Source: Ditylenchus dipsaci (taxonomy: Eukaryota; Nematoda; Chromadorea; Rhabditida; Anguinidae). From it: a DNA stretch of 64,000 bases. Of this stretch, positions 33,548-44,907 are shown piece by piece. Within the stretch, counting starts at the first letter, position 1. Each line of letters begins with the position of its first letter. Location: the NCBI GenBank assembly GCA_004194705.1, contig SADC01001278.1:186001-250000 (forward strand). Direction: 5' to 3'. Under the pieces are notes generated by a model. It did no database searches and was not told where the DNA came from. It saw only the letters and a list, made by a program, of their open reading frames with translations. The position numbers and the translations under genes were made by a program.

Positions 33548-34736
33548 CAGTGTTGTGCTGAGCTCACTCCGAGTGAGAATCTCACTGAGAATTCTCAGTG
33601 AGAATCTCACTCACAGCCTGTGAGGACAAATGCTATTCTCAGTCACTCTCACTCACACAAAATATCATTCTCACTCAATTCTGATTGAGAATTTTTGAGA
33701 ATTTCCGTTACATAGACGGTATCAATTATATCATTCTTGAATTATTTCAGTCTTTATTATTCAAATCATGCAACGAAATCAAGTAAGGTTGTAAAAATAA
33801 ATTGTTTTCAAAGAAGGTAGTAATTAAAATAATGAAGAGCACAAAGTAAACGTCGAGTATGTTAAGTAAATAAAAAAATTTTCATAGCTGTAAAATAGGT
33901 ATTGAATAAAATGGGTGGAATACCGTATTTCTTTAATAGGAGCCCGGGATTCTATTTTCGAATCCCCGAAAATCGGAAAATTTGGAATTCAATCTCGAGA
34001 TGTTCGGGTGCTCAACCAAAATATAAAAAGTGAAATCAGAAGAACTGTTAGAGTTAGACAACAGCTTTGAAAAATATTGCTTCTGCCTGAGATACAGACC
34101 TCAAAGTTGAGGAGGGGGGCATGTATTGGAGTGGGACTTATATTGAAGGAAATACGGCAGGTGATATTATTTAAACCTGAGAGATCGCCAACTCAACTTG
34201 CTGTTTTGCATTCTCCTTCTGTTTCTTTTTCAAGCGAATTTCAAAAAATGTCAGGTTCGCTAAACTGACATGTCAGTGTCAATGTCAGTGTCACTGTCAG
34301 TGTGAATTATGAAAACACTGGTTATAAGAGAACATTTCAGGAGTGGAAATATGTTGCTGAGCTGGCAATAGAAATATTAAGACGACGGGCAGCCCAATCG
34401 AACGAACTTTCTCTCAATGCAGGTTAGCAACGGCAAGACATAGAAGTTAAACTCAATTTACTCTTTTGAATACACAATCATTTGTTTATATCAATTCCCA
34501 AAAAGTGCTTAATAAAAAATTGCAAATTGAAATTTTTCAATTCTCACTGAGATTCTCACTGAATCTCAGTGAGATTCTCACTCTCAGTGAGGACAAATTT
34601 CAAAATTCTCACTCTCACTCACAGCCTGTGAGGACAAAATTCAAAATTCTCACTCTCACTCACAGCCTGTGAGAGCAAGTTTCATTCTCACTCACTCTCA
34701 CTCACAGGCCAAAAAATCGTCCTCAGAACAACACTG
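33548..34736. mobile_element. Non-autonomous hAT-like element, 1.19 kb
   Basis: Inverted termini CAGTGTTGTGCTGAG and CAGTGTTGTTCTGAG, flanked by an exact 8-bp duplication GTTAATAT (33540-33547 and 34737-34744). The equivalent site in arm 1 has a single GTTAATAT, so this inserted after the duplication. Subterminal regions (33565-33690; 34540-34715) are arrays of GTGAGAATCTCACT-type words. A TACCGTATTTC MITE (33931-34162) is nested within, and a run of CAGTGTCA words lies at 34270-34305. No transposase. Confidence 0.9.
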
Positions 34737-35145
34737 GTTAATATGGTGATTGTAGTGATAATGGTGATTGTGGTTAACATGTTCACCTTAACCATGATTA
34801 CCTTCAAAACAAAAAGCGGACCAAGGCATTTTGTGGTAAAAAACCACAGGGGGATCGAAGCAAAAAAATGTGGTGCACATCCAAACAAGTACCTTGATAA
34901 CAACATTTTAACAAATTCAGCAATTTCGCTTTCAATTTTTCAGACACTTGACCAAGCATTCCGTAAAACATATCAACCGTAGCAAGTTCGGCGTCTAATG
35001 ACACAAGCCGTTTAATTTTTTTATTAAAATCTGATATCGAAATCAACAGTTATTGACTAAAACAAACATGCATAAAATTGCACCACTTTGTATATGAGCG
35101 ACAAGCATGTCTGCTTGAACGAAGTTTTCCTAAAGTTGAACTTAC

Positions 35146-38100
35146 TTGTGGATGAGAAGTAGTGTAATCCAAGTCAGATCTTGGCTTTCTGTACTTTGGA
35201 GTAGTCATATTGCAGTCAGGTACTAAATAAAGTTGTTGATTTGGATCAGAAGCACCCACAAATAATTACTTTGATATGAAAAAAACGTTGGCTAGAAGTC
35301 ATAGTGGGAATATCATCACATTTTGTGTCGAGCACAAACAAATTAAGTCCTGTATCACTAGCAGGACTTATAGTAAGGTTGCTAAAAAATAAAACATTTC
35401 AACCTTAATTTAAAGTTTTTTTAATTACCCAAAACATCCAGTCCTTAACACAGCTTTAAGAGTGACAGTTTGATCAACATTCAAATTGTAGTGTGTGTGC
35501 TCCATAGCACATTGCTCAACCATTTCTAAGTTCTCAAAATCACACTCAACTTTCAGATAACTCGATTGTTCAAAAGACTGACGAATGAAGATTGAGAATT
35601 CAAACCTGAAACTTTTAGCTTCTATTTTATCTGGTGACTCATTTAAAAAAACAACGAAAGGCACAAAAATTCTGATAGTGATATGAATATGTTTGAAAAT
35701 TTTTATTCTGAAATTTCCGGTTTAACACTTTGCTTGATGTGCGTAAAGTTTAGATCTTTACTATCTATCAATTGCTTTTACTACAGTGCAAACTGTCTAT
35801 TTAAAACTTTGACAACAAATTTGTGAAAAGCATGGTTGATTTACAAGTGTAACTGCTTTTAAAATTGAGAAGTCACAGCCAAATTTTGAATTTCCTTACA
35901 TTACATTTTCTAGTTTTTCTTTTTCACTTAAGCATTTTGCTGGAAGTCACCTTTAGGAGTCTAAACCTAACAGAATCTTAGAAAAATGCTTTTCAAGATT
36001 GAAGTTAGGAAAAATTCGAGTGTTCAAAATTATTTTTTCTAATAAAAAATTGTAAATTTTTTTATAGCGAAGCTACTAACCACATTAGTGATGCAGCCAA
36101 TCCAGCCATTTTATTTCCTAGAAACTGCATAGCTGAGAGAACATCATGAAAACCTGTATTGCGACCAGCGGCAGCTGGAGCTGCCATAGCTGTATTGCCC
36201 TGAAACTGTTGTCTCCCATCTGATTTAGGCATTAGACACTCTTCTTGATAATCCCTCCATTTAGTGCTAAAAATGTAATAACTAAAACTTACAAAAAAAT
36301 TTTAGTTTTTAAAATTTTTGTTTTACACGCTTTTTTATTCAAATATTTGTAATTAATATTATTTCCAGCTGGTATCTTTAAAATATTGGTATTTTCATCA
36401 TTAAAATAGTCGGCTGACAAGTATCAAAATTAAAAGCAGAATGCTCGCGCCGATGGGAATACTTTGAGCGGCGACTCTAGATCAATTCAAAAAATAATTA
36501 TTTTGAAATACATATTTGTTGAGTACCCGACTATAGGAAAATTATGATAGGTAGCTGAAATTTGGAAGCCAGTTCGATTTTGACTGTAAGCATAGTTGTT
36601 GATCAATTTACAAACTTCCGTCTTACTAATTTTTGGTCGGATTAACCGTGTACCCTGCTTTCAAAATGCTTCCAATCCTGCTGTGCATACTTGTTCAATA
36701 TAACACTTTCTGGGTTTGGAAATCTTGAAACAACATTTTGGGTCTGCAGGTTAGCATTTTGGCAAAAAAAAATCACATACACTTTAAGAATGTTTTTTCT
36801 TAGCAGGGTGTCAACATTGTGGTTCATCCTGCGATAAATGCATTGGCTGAAACCTTTTATCGGAGGAAGCAACTGCATAGCCTGAAGAAGTGACTAGAAG
36901 GCATCTTGTGTCTTTCTAGAAAGTTAAATCACATTTGAATACTTTCAAATACCAAAATCTGACCATTTTACAGGCCATCCAACTTCTGTCATTAACAGCC
37001 ATAGAGCGTTGGAATTTTTCGTGAATAAAGTTGGCTGTGAATTGACAGCCAACGTTAGCAAGCAACTGGTTGTCTTGACCGTGCATTTCTTTGCTGGCTG
37101 TTAGCACTTTTGCAGAAGACGTCAAGTCTATAGATATTTTAGCAGAAGACTCTTTTGCTTGAAAGGCATTTTTCTTGTGAGTAGTCTAGTACCCCTTTTT
37201 GTGCGGGTAGCTGGAGTAGGAGAAGAGAAATCTAGATATTTTACAAGTTTTTGAACGTCTCCATTCATTGACTGCGGTTCTTCGTTCAAACAATTTCATC
37301 ATTTTGAAAATTCAGTAATTGTTTCAAATTTTCATTTATTTTTTCTAAGCTTGAGCCTCGTATATCAATAAGGATTTTTATTGTAATGTAAAGACCTAAG
37401 TCTAAACAGTAACTTTTTTCCCTAAAGAAACGAGACTTTCGGAATACATTTCTTTTTGAAAATCCAAGTTTGATGTAATTTTGAAAGCCTAAGCCTTTCG
37501 AAATAGCCAAGCCTAGTGATTTTTGAAAGCGAAAAAGAGTCTAAAATAATTTCAGAATACGCAATCCTAAAAAGATTTCCAGAAAACAGAAGCCTAATAT
37601 AATTTTGAAAGACAAAAGTCTAAAGTATTTTTTAAAGCCGAAGTCTGGAAAGGTATGTAAAACACAAATTTTTGTCTATTTAAGCAATTATACAAATATA
37701 TATTTTAACAATGAAACAATATTCAGACTAGCTACCCCAGACTTAAGGTCTCTAAGTTCAGAACAGTTATGGAAAAAAGTAGCTTGAGTAAAATTCTAGC
37801 CTTTTATCATAACCGCCGTATTACAATGCTATATTAGAAAGCCAGTCCATGCACCGGAATACGTTAACTGATCAAGGGGTCATATAAATATCTATTATTT
37901 TTTTTATTTTTTTATTTTTTTTGTTAATATCTTAATAATATAAATTATTCATAACCAAAGAAGGGTAGTCTGAGCGATAACTTTTCTATTACAAGGAGAA
38001 TACTTTTTAGACTGCTTCTTAGATATTACTATGGATTTCTTATCTGTAAGGATCTTATATTCCGATATTATAGGAGAGTCTTGCCCTAGTATGTCTTGAA

Positions 38101-40099
38101 GATCATACAAAGACATTTTCGAACCAGGTAGTACTTGAGTATCGTCTATCACAGACTTTGTCTAATTACATATTGTTTTGGTCCTGGCTGCAAGAAATCA
38201 ATTTGTATAGTTTAATATTCGAGCATCTTCACCTAGATCCTTTAATTGATACTTTAGCAGTGAAAATTAGAGACCTGTGTTATATTGTTTAAACTATGGT
38301 CCGTCAACTGCTTCAATAAGGAAGGAAGTTATCTATGAGATGACTCGAGAATATTCAAACTATACAATTGAAGAATTTGTTGCAGACCAAAACAATGGAT
38401 TGAACTTAAAGATTCAAAAGGATCTGTGAAGACGATACTCAAAGTACGAGGATAACACTGGATTCGAAAACATGTCCATTTTTATATCTTTCAAAGAAAG
38501 GGCAAGACTCTCCTATAATATCGGATATAACAGGATCCTTACAGATAAGAAATCCATAGTAATATCTAAGAAGCAGGTATTCTCCTTGTAATAGAAAAGG
38601 TTATCGCTCAGACTACCGGATTCTTCCTTTTGGTTATGAATAATTTATATATTAAGATATTAACAAAAAAAAAAAATAAAAAAAATAATAGATATTTATA
38701 TGACCCTTGATCAGTTAACGTATTCCGGTGCATGGACTGGCTTTCTAATATAGCATTGTAATACGGCGGTTATGATAAAAGGCTAGAATTTTACTCAAGC
38801 TACTTTTTTCCATAACTGTTCTGAACTTAGAGACCTTAAGTCTGGGTAGCTAGTCTGAATATTTGTTTCATTGTTAAAATATATATTTGTATAATTGCTT
38901 AAATAGACAAAAATTTGTGTTTTACATACCTTTCCAGACTTCGGCTTTAAAAAATACTTTAGACTTTTGTCTTTCAAAATTATATTAGGCTTCTGTTTTC
39001 TGGAAATCTTTTTAGGATTGCGTATTCTGAAAATTATTTTAGACTCTTTTTTCGCTTTCAAAAATCACCTAGGCTTGGCTATTTCGAAAGGCTTAGGCTT
39101 TCAAAATTACATCAAACTTGGATTTTCAAAAAGAAATGTATTCCGAAAGTCTCGTTTCTTTAGGGAAAAAAAGTTACTGTTTAGACTTAGGTCTTTACAT
39201 TACAATAAAAATCCTTATTGATATACGAGGCTCAAGCTTAGAAAAAATAAATGAAAATTTGAAACAATTACTGAATTTTTCAAAATGATGAAAATTGTTT
39301 GAACGAAGAACCGCAGTCAATGAATGGAGACGTTCAAAAACTTGTAAAATATCTAGATTTCTCTTCTCCCTACTCCAGCTACCCGCACAAAAAGGGGGTA
39401 CTAGACTACTCTTGTGCAGAATAGGACTTAAAGTGGAGTATTGGCTGAAAAGTATTATTTATTCATTATTAAAAAATGATTAAAACGGACACGAATCTTG
39501 CGGCTAGGTGGGAATTCAGTAGGTTAGACACATGACTCAGTCTTTATACTTTTATATATGTTTACAATCACTATACGTTTATTTAACTCTCTATTAAACT
39601 TTTTTTCAAAATTTTAAACGCTTTTTGGGCTTCTTTTGGAGGGCCGACGCACTGTACAGAATAAGCTTTTCTTTGAATTAACAGACTCAGACATGGGTCT
39701 TACCTGCATTATCTCACTTCTATATTCAAAATCTCAATTTACTTAATTTACCATTTGGGATAGAAGGATACAAAACCAGCTGGTACAAACTCGACAAACG
39801 AGTCAACGAAGTATTTGCCATCGAAAGTAGAGGGAAGTAGATACAGTTCTTCGCTGTCTCTGCATACTGCCTCCAAATTTTTGGTCACATTGAGTGCTAG
39901 GTCATCAACTTCCTCATCATATTCCAAAGGCCAGCTATCATGCCACTTTTGTATAGCTGAGTTTATTGAACCAGTTAGAAGAGGATGCTTTTGATCAAGT
40001 CCTTGAATAACACACTGCTTTTGTTTGCTCAATTGAATTAATTTGTGAAAGCGTTTTAGTGCAGCAAAAGATGCGACTTCATCATTGCAAGGCGATTTG
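35146..40099 (-). pseudogene. Duplicated 3' half of the alpha2/delta gene, interrupted
   Basis: Carries the same exons as 15490-17922, inverted, beginning with an exon at 39752-40099 and ending at 35146. It has no 5' exons, so it lacks signal peptide, VWA_N and VWA. One Cache-region exon is split by the 2.23-kb element at 37180-39410. Compared with copy 1 it is open where copy 1 is broken at three places: TATCCC vs TATCC near 15831; AATGTTGAC vs AATTGTTCGAC near 16540; CAGAAAGTG vs CAGAAAAGTG near 16648; also AATTTG vs AATTG near 17722. It is dead as a gene by position but is the better template for the true reading frame. Confidence 0.85.
37180..39410. mobile_element. Maverick/Polinton-like non-autonomous element, 2.23 kb
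   Basis: Starts AGTAGTCTAGTACCCC and ends with the inverse CTAGACTACT; inverted repeats run 37180-38085 and 38501-39410 (about 0.9 kb each). Flanked by CTTGTG at 37174-37179 and 39411-39416, an exact 6-bp duplication; arm 1 keeps the single site (16173-16178). AG...CT ends, 6-bp duplication and long inverted repeats are the known marks of Maverick/Polinton elements, but the 415-bp centre is far too small for polymerase or integrase genes. Each inverted repeat holds an inward lysine-rich ORF (37605-37787 +; 38795-39061 -) ending RSLSSEQLWKKVA. The centre has a 67-codon minus ORF and a plus-strand stretch IRKEVIYEMTREY... Confidence 0.8.
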
Positions 40100-40285
40100 C
40101 TGTAAGTTAATTGTTGAGATATTAAAAAATTACTACAAAAACTTAAAGCAATTCGGGTATTTTGCAGTTTACGGAAAAATTACAGAGAGATTTTCTAAGT
40201 TTTTTATTTTTCGGAATTGTGCTCTAAGCTAGAAAAACTTAACATTTTGTTGCACACTATTATTCAAAATGGAGCTAGTTTTAAG

Positions 40286-40774
40286 CTAGTTTTAAGCAGT
40301 TGTTTGAATACACAGATTAGATAATGCAACAAAAAGTAATAAAATAGAAGAAATAATTCTATCAGAATAACGGTATTTGCAATTTGAAAGTAAATAATGG
40401 AAACTCCAAAGGCAAACAATACACTGTTAAAAAAGTGAAAGAAAAAAGTAGGTGCTAATTGTTTTCCAGTTTTTATGTTTTCCGAGAGCTAAAAATTGTC
40501 TCACAAATTATTCAATGTCCGAAAAATTCCATATTAGCTGGTATTTTTGAGTCCGAAATTGTCAATACAGGCAACGCTTACAATGAAGAGACTCCAGGAG
40601 CCGTATGAACAATACTTCCGTTGCTAAAAGTGAAAAAATTCAATAGCAGAGTCCACATTCAGAAAACCACTTTTTTGCAAACAACAATAGAGCTCAAGGA
40701 GTTTTTTAAAATATGATCTATAGAATTTTTTCATTAAATCACATTAAAGCAGGTATTTTCTTATATAAAAATAT
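40286..40774. other. Spacer beyond the duplication
   Basis: AT-rich, no gene or repeat recognised. Confidence 0.4.
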
Positions 40775-40782
40775 ATAAAAGT

Positions 40783-40966
40783 TAGAGCTGACAATTTGTC
40801 TTTATGCGATGTTGCGATGCAATGTGTTTGGACCTTCCTGGCTTGCGATGCGATGTGCGATGTTTTGAGAAATTCGCGTGCGGTGTTGCGATGCTATGTT
40901 TTAGCCCAAATTTGCTGCGTGCGATGCGATGTTGCGATGCGATACATCGCATCGTCGTCAGCACTC
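40783..40966. mobile_element. hAT-like MITE with GCGATGCGATG words, 184 bp
   Basis: Ends TAGAGCTGAC and (inverted) GAGTGCTGAC, flanked by ATAAAAGT at 40775-40782 and 40967-40974 (8 bp). The interior repeats TGCGATGTTGCGATGC many times, so ORFs seen here on both strands are by-products. Confidence 0.8.
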
Positions 40967-40974
40967 ATAAAAGT

Positions 40975-42290
40975 TTTGAATGTGAAAGGAAAAACATTAT
41001 TTTTGGTATTTTGAAATTGAAAAAAGCACGTCCTCTATGGCATACTTAGGACTTTCGGACAAGCAAAAAATTGCTTTGATATGATTAAAAAACAAATTTT
41101 TTACAGACTAAAATAACTTAAATTAAAAAAAAACACACATTGTATTAGGTTGAGTAATAATTATTGCACGTTTTCAGAGCATTTTTTTTAAAGAGGACAA
41201 ACTTGAGGAGGTTATGATATTTTGACTAGAAAATGGAATTTTGCTAGCTTAAGTTAACTCGACTTTTATTTTAAACCCCTTACTTTTTTCACACCAGTCG
41301 AAGTTACCATGAACCTACCCGACGAAAAACACATCAAATCGAAGTTTCGATATAAAAAAAAATTTCGAAAAAATTTGCCCTGGTCCAATTCAAGGGCGTA
41401 ACGGTACTTTTCGGAATTGTGTCAGAACTTACATTTTTATAGGTGCTCTAGCTGACATGGTTATATACAAGTCTATACTGAAAATGACGCAAAAAAGCAG
41501 GGCTACATTTGGAGTATAAGGTTGTGTATGACTGTCCCTGCAAAATTTGCGAAAAAAGCAAAAATTCTAAAAAAAGTCCAGGCTGTCGGAAAATTTTTGC
41601 AGCTTTTCGAGAATTTTTTTCAAATTTTGCAGGCACAGTCACTTACAACCTTATACTCAAAACATAGCTCTGCTTTCCGTAAAAAAATTAGGGGTTAAAA
41701 ATAAAAATAAAATTAACTTAAGGTCGCGAAATCCCATTCTCTAGTCAAAATACATTAATACCACCCCCCCCCCCCTAAAGTCTGTCCTCCTTAAATTTTT
41801 TACGATCACTTGTGAACACCAAGTTAGCCATCCTCTTTCTTTTTTGTAGTACCACCACCTGGGTTCCTCTATCTGGGCACCTCCGATTGGGTACCACCGC
41901 TTGATACCCCAAAAAATAAAACTGCACAATAGTAAAATGCCTCGCTACAAATTTTTTTAGTTTAAATTTTTTATTTTTTCTCAGTTGTTCACCTCTCGAA
42001 AAATGTTTTTTTTTCCAATTCCAAGGCCATAGCTTGGTGGAAGTGTGGAAATACGGTACTGCACATTCTAAAAGGGCACATCTTCAGACAATTTAGCGTC
42101 AAATGGTATATAACACTAATACAAGAGCATTAACTCTAAGGCTACTTATGCCGCGAACAAACATCTCGATGAAAAACGTGACAGAGGGACAGACAAACAT
42201 AGTCCAAATACTATATAGAGATTAGCCACGGAAGTATTGTTACTACTGCCCCAGGTTAACGTCACCCTTGAGACTATTTGGTTGGATTGA
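40975..42290. other. Intergenic region with one inverted repeat
   Basis: About 41488-41682 is a foldback: GCAGGGCTACATTTGGAGTATAAGG at the left is inverted near 41655-41680, with TGCAAAATTTG and GCTTTTTT inner words. Otherwise no supportable feature. Confidence 0.5.
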
Positions 42291-42292
42291 AT

Positions 42293-42461
42293 GAAATTGC
42301 TTGTACAAGCAACTCCCGATTTAGTGTACACCCTGGGGACCGGCTCCAGGTGTACACTATATCGAGGGTTCATTCTAGTCATTTTAATTAACCGCCGGCC
42401 AAAATGATTTAATGCAGGTGTACACTAAATCCGGTGTACACTAAATCGGGAGTTGACTGTA
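42293..42461. repeat. pogo/mariner-like MITE, 169 bp
   Basis: ACTCCCGATTTAGTGTACACC near the left end is exactly inverted at the right end, which finishes GGGAGTTGACTGTA. GTGTACACTA words repeat inside. TA at the borders fits a TA target duplication. Confidence 0.8.
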
Positions 42462-42576
42462 ACAAATATCCGAATCAATGAAAGATTCGGATTGACGTTA
42501 TCTCAATTTGTCTTTCTACTATATAAGAAACCTTTTCATTAACCTTATTTTGAAAATTTGAAGCGAAATTTTTAAA

Positions 42577-43821
42577 ACTTACTTGATAAGCTTCTGATAA
42601 ACTATTGTCAGATTGCACAAATATCCGAGAATTATACCTTTTTTGATTTAGATAAATTACAAAAACTAGTATCTAAACAGTTTGTTTTACAATAGTAAAA
42701 AACGTTCACACCTATTCTGTGTTACAGAATATATGGTTACTAAAAACGTACAAATATTTCTGTCAGACTAAGAAAGACGCTGATAAAACATGCAATTACT
42801 GTTCCTAGAGCTGCTCCACGATTGGAATCTTCTAAAAAATATTGGAAAAAGGTGGTGCCAGCTGAAGCTAATGTCTAAACGATTGATTTTTCGCAAAGAC
42901 AAAGTATTAAACATTTTTCAATCAGAATTTTCTGTTTGGATATTTCTCAGTCATATAGTATTTTTTTGGGCAGTTCTGTAGTCCCACCATACTCTCATTT
43001 TTTGTAAATGAACCAAAAAATCACTTAAATTTTTTTTTAATGGTAAAAAAAATTCTCATTACTTTTTGCTTATATGAGCTTTCGGGGTCATGTTTGACCA
43101 GGGTTGGCAGTGTGTGGCTTTCAAAGCCCCAGTATGACTTTTCGAAAAAAAAACCTGAATTTTCCCATATGAAAAAGCCCACGAGTGGGACTTTGGCTTT
43201 TTATTTTTGTCAGTTTTTAAAGCCTCTTCGGTGAGGCTTTTAAAGACGCACCTAACAACACATCCATCCCCGCCTACTAAATAATTTAGGCTTCGGGCCT
43301 AGACATTACTAAAAAGGGTTTATTCATAACCTCGGTTTTTATTTGGGGGAGGTGGGGGGGGGGTGGTTTATACTGCCACAGCGTTGATATTTTCATATTA
43401 TTTCAAAAACTTACAACTGCACAGAACCAAACTGTGCTAAAATAAGAGCTTGTTATATACTCGTACTTTTTCACTAGAACAGTCGACAATATCCTTTCAA
43501 ACAAAAAACATATCCGATATAATTGCTGAAAACAACCACAAAAGTTTGGAAAAGTACTAAAATTTTGCTGTCAGTCCAAAACAAATTTTGTGTCCAAAAT
43601 TTGATACAAATTTCTATTAGTCGGCTTAATGAAAAAGCTACTATAACCAAAGACTGCCCAGTCAAAATAAATTTCAGGTTTTTGTGAAGTATAGAAGTTT
43701 TATGAACTAGAAAAATATTTAAGGCTGAGACTATGAATGTGAGCAAATGAAATAAAATTTCTGGGATTATTACTAAAAAGCACAGTAAGGGAGATAAAGC
43801 TGAATTGTCATTTGAATCCAT
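42577..43821 (-). CDS. Nematode 7TM chemoreceptor (Sra/Srab/Sre-like), partial
   Basis: Exon 1, 43474-43821, encodes MDSNDNSALSPL, a TM1 (EILFHLLTFIVSALNIFLV), the family word ILHKNLKFILTGQSL leading into TM2, and part of TM3. A later exon, about 42755-42870, gives FLEDSNRGAALGTVIACF (TM4 start), and an exon ending at a GTAAGT donor at 42577 reads FVQSDNSLSEAYQ, like the LSE(+)YQ word before TM6. Splice borders between these are not all resolved. C-terminal exons were not found, and a MITE follows at 42461, so the gene may be truncated. Confidence 0.55.
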
Positions 43822-44461
43822 AAAAATAGAAGTTTTCTTAGTAATTTTTGAGCAATATATATATTTTTTCGTTGAGACTATTTTTATGAAAATTAGAAAA
43901 ATGTAGTTTCCGAGTAAAAAGAAAATACATTATTGAGCAATAATTAAATAAAGGTGGTAAATTTAATTTAAAATCTTATACTGATTGGTTATTAGTAACT
44001 GTAGTTACTATTGTTTGTTCAAATTAGTCTTAGCTCTTTAGAGTAGAGAAAAAGTGGTGCCATATCATTTCTTCTAAATTCAATTCGTCCAAAATTCAAT
44101 TCATACAAAATTTGGTCAAATAATAGAACTTGATCACAAAATGCAAGCAAAATTCTACACACCATAGAGTAGTGATCATGGTGATTATGGTTGATCCTGA
44201 TCACCATCAAAAGAACAGGCGGACAAGCTGCTTTTCAATAAAAAAAACAGGGGGACGGAGGCAAATTTTTGGCAACCGCTTCTGCAGTAGGACCGTAAGT
44301 TCGGCCCAATTTTAATCGCGCTGATCTATCTCTGCCCGAAAAATACACATAGAAAGTCGGCACCAAAAATATATATTTTTGTAAAGTTATAATTTGTAAC
44401 TTTAATTAATGTGATCGTTATATGGCTTGCCATTTCTTTCAGGCAAGACCCACCTCAGGTG

Positions 44462-44582
44462 CAGTGTTTTCATAACTAACACTAACACCTAACACTAACC
44501 TAACAGTTAGGCTAACACTGACTAAGTGTTAGCCTAACTGTTAGGTTAGTGTTAGGTGTTAGTGTTAGTTATGAAAACACTG
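44462..44582. mobile_element. hAT-like perfect palindromic MITE, 121 bp
   Basis: CAGTGTTTTCATAACTAACA at the left is exactly inverted at the right, with pairing continuing to a six-base loop (GACTAA). Flanked by CTCAGGTG at 44454-44461 and 44583-44590 (8 bp). The arms carry TAACACTAAC / GTTAGGC words. The same CAGTGTTTTCATAA end occurs inverted at about 34310-34320. Confidence 0.9.
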
Positions 44583-44907
44583 CTCAGGTGACATTCCACG
44601 GACATTCCATTGCCCTATTTTAAATGCGTTTTTTCTAAGTATTCTAAGACACTCTTAAAATAATGCAGATTTTCGAAATTATTGTATATTGTTTTTAGTA
44701 AATTAAAATTTTTTTAAACAAATCAAATTTTGGTTTTAAAAGATAAAGATTAAACAACTATATTGAATATTTATGAATATGGTGTCTTTTTGTTGAACAT
44801 GATAAACTTGAACATGTTCAAAGGTACTATTCTGAAATAAAAAAGTGTAAAATCTAGTAATTCAATATTCAAAGTTGGAATTGTAAAAGATTACCCTTTT
44901 AAAGCAA

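Larger units (their letters stand above)
31239..40285 (-). repeat. Arm 2 of the large inverted duplication
   Basis: Inverted copy of 15303-20660. It is 9.05 kb rather than 5.36 kb; the difference is explained by a 2231-bp element (37180-39410), a 1189-bp element (33548-34736), their target duplications, and about 290 extra bases at 35711-35998 inside an intron. After subtracting these the arms agree to within about 30 bases. The 10.6-kb loop between the arms holds the DUF1772 gene and chemoreceptor sequences. Confidence 0.9.

Noticed and set aside
40796..40962. CRISPR-like array
   Set aside because: The repeats are short, abut without unique spacers, and sit inside a MITE with an 8-bp target duplication in a nematode genome.
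40782..41049. Overlapping ORFs rich in Cys/Arg/Met on both strands
   Set aside because: Produced by the GCGATGCGATG repeats of a hAT-like MITE.
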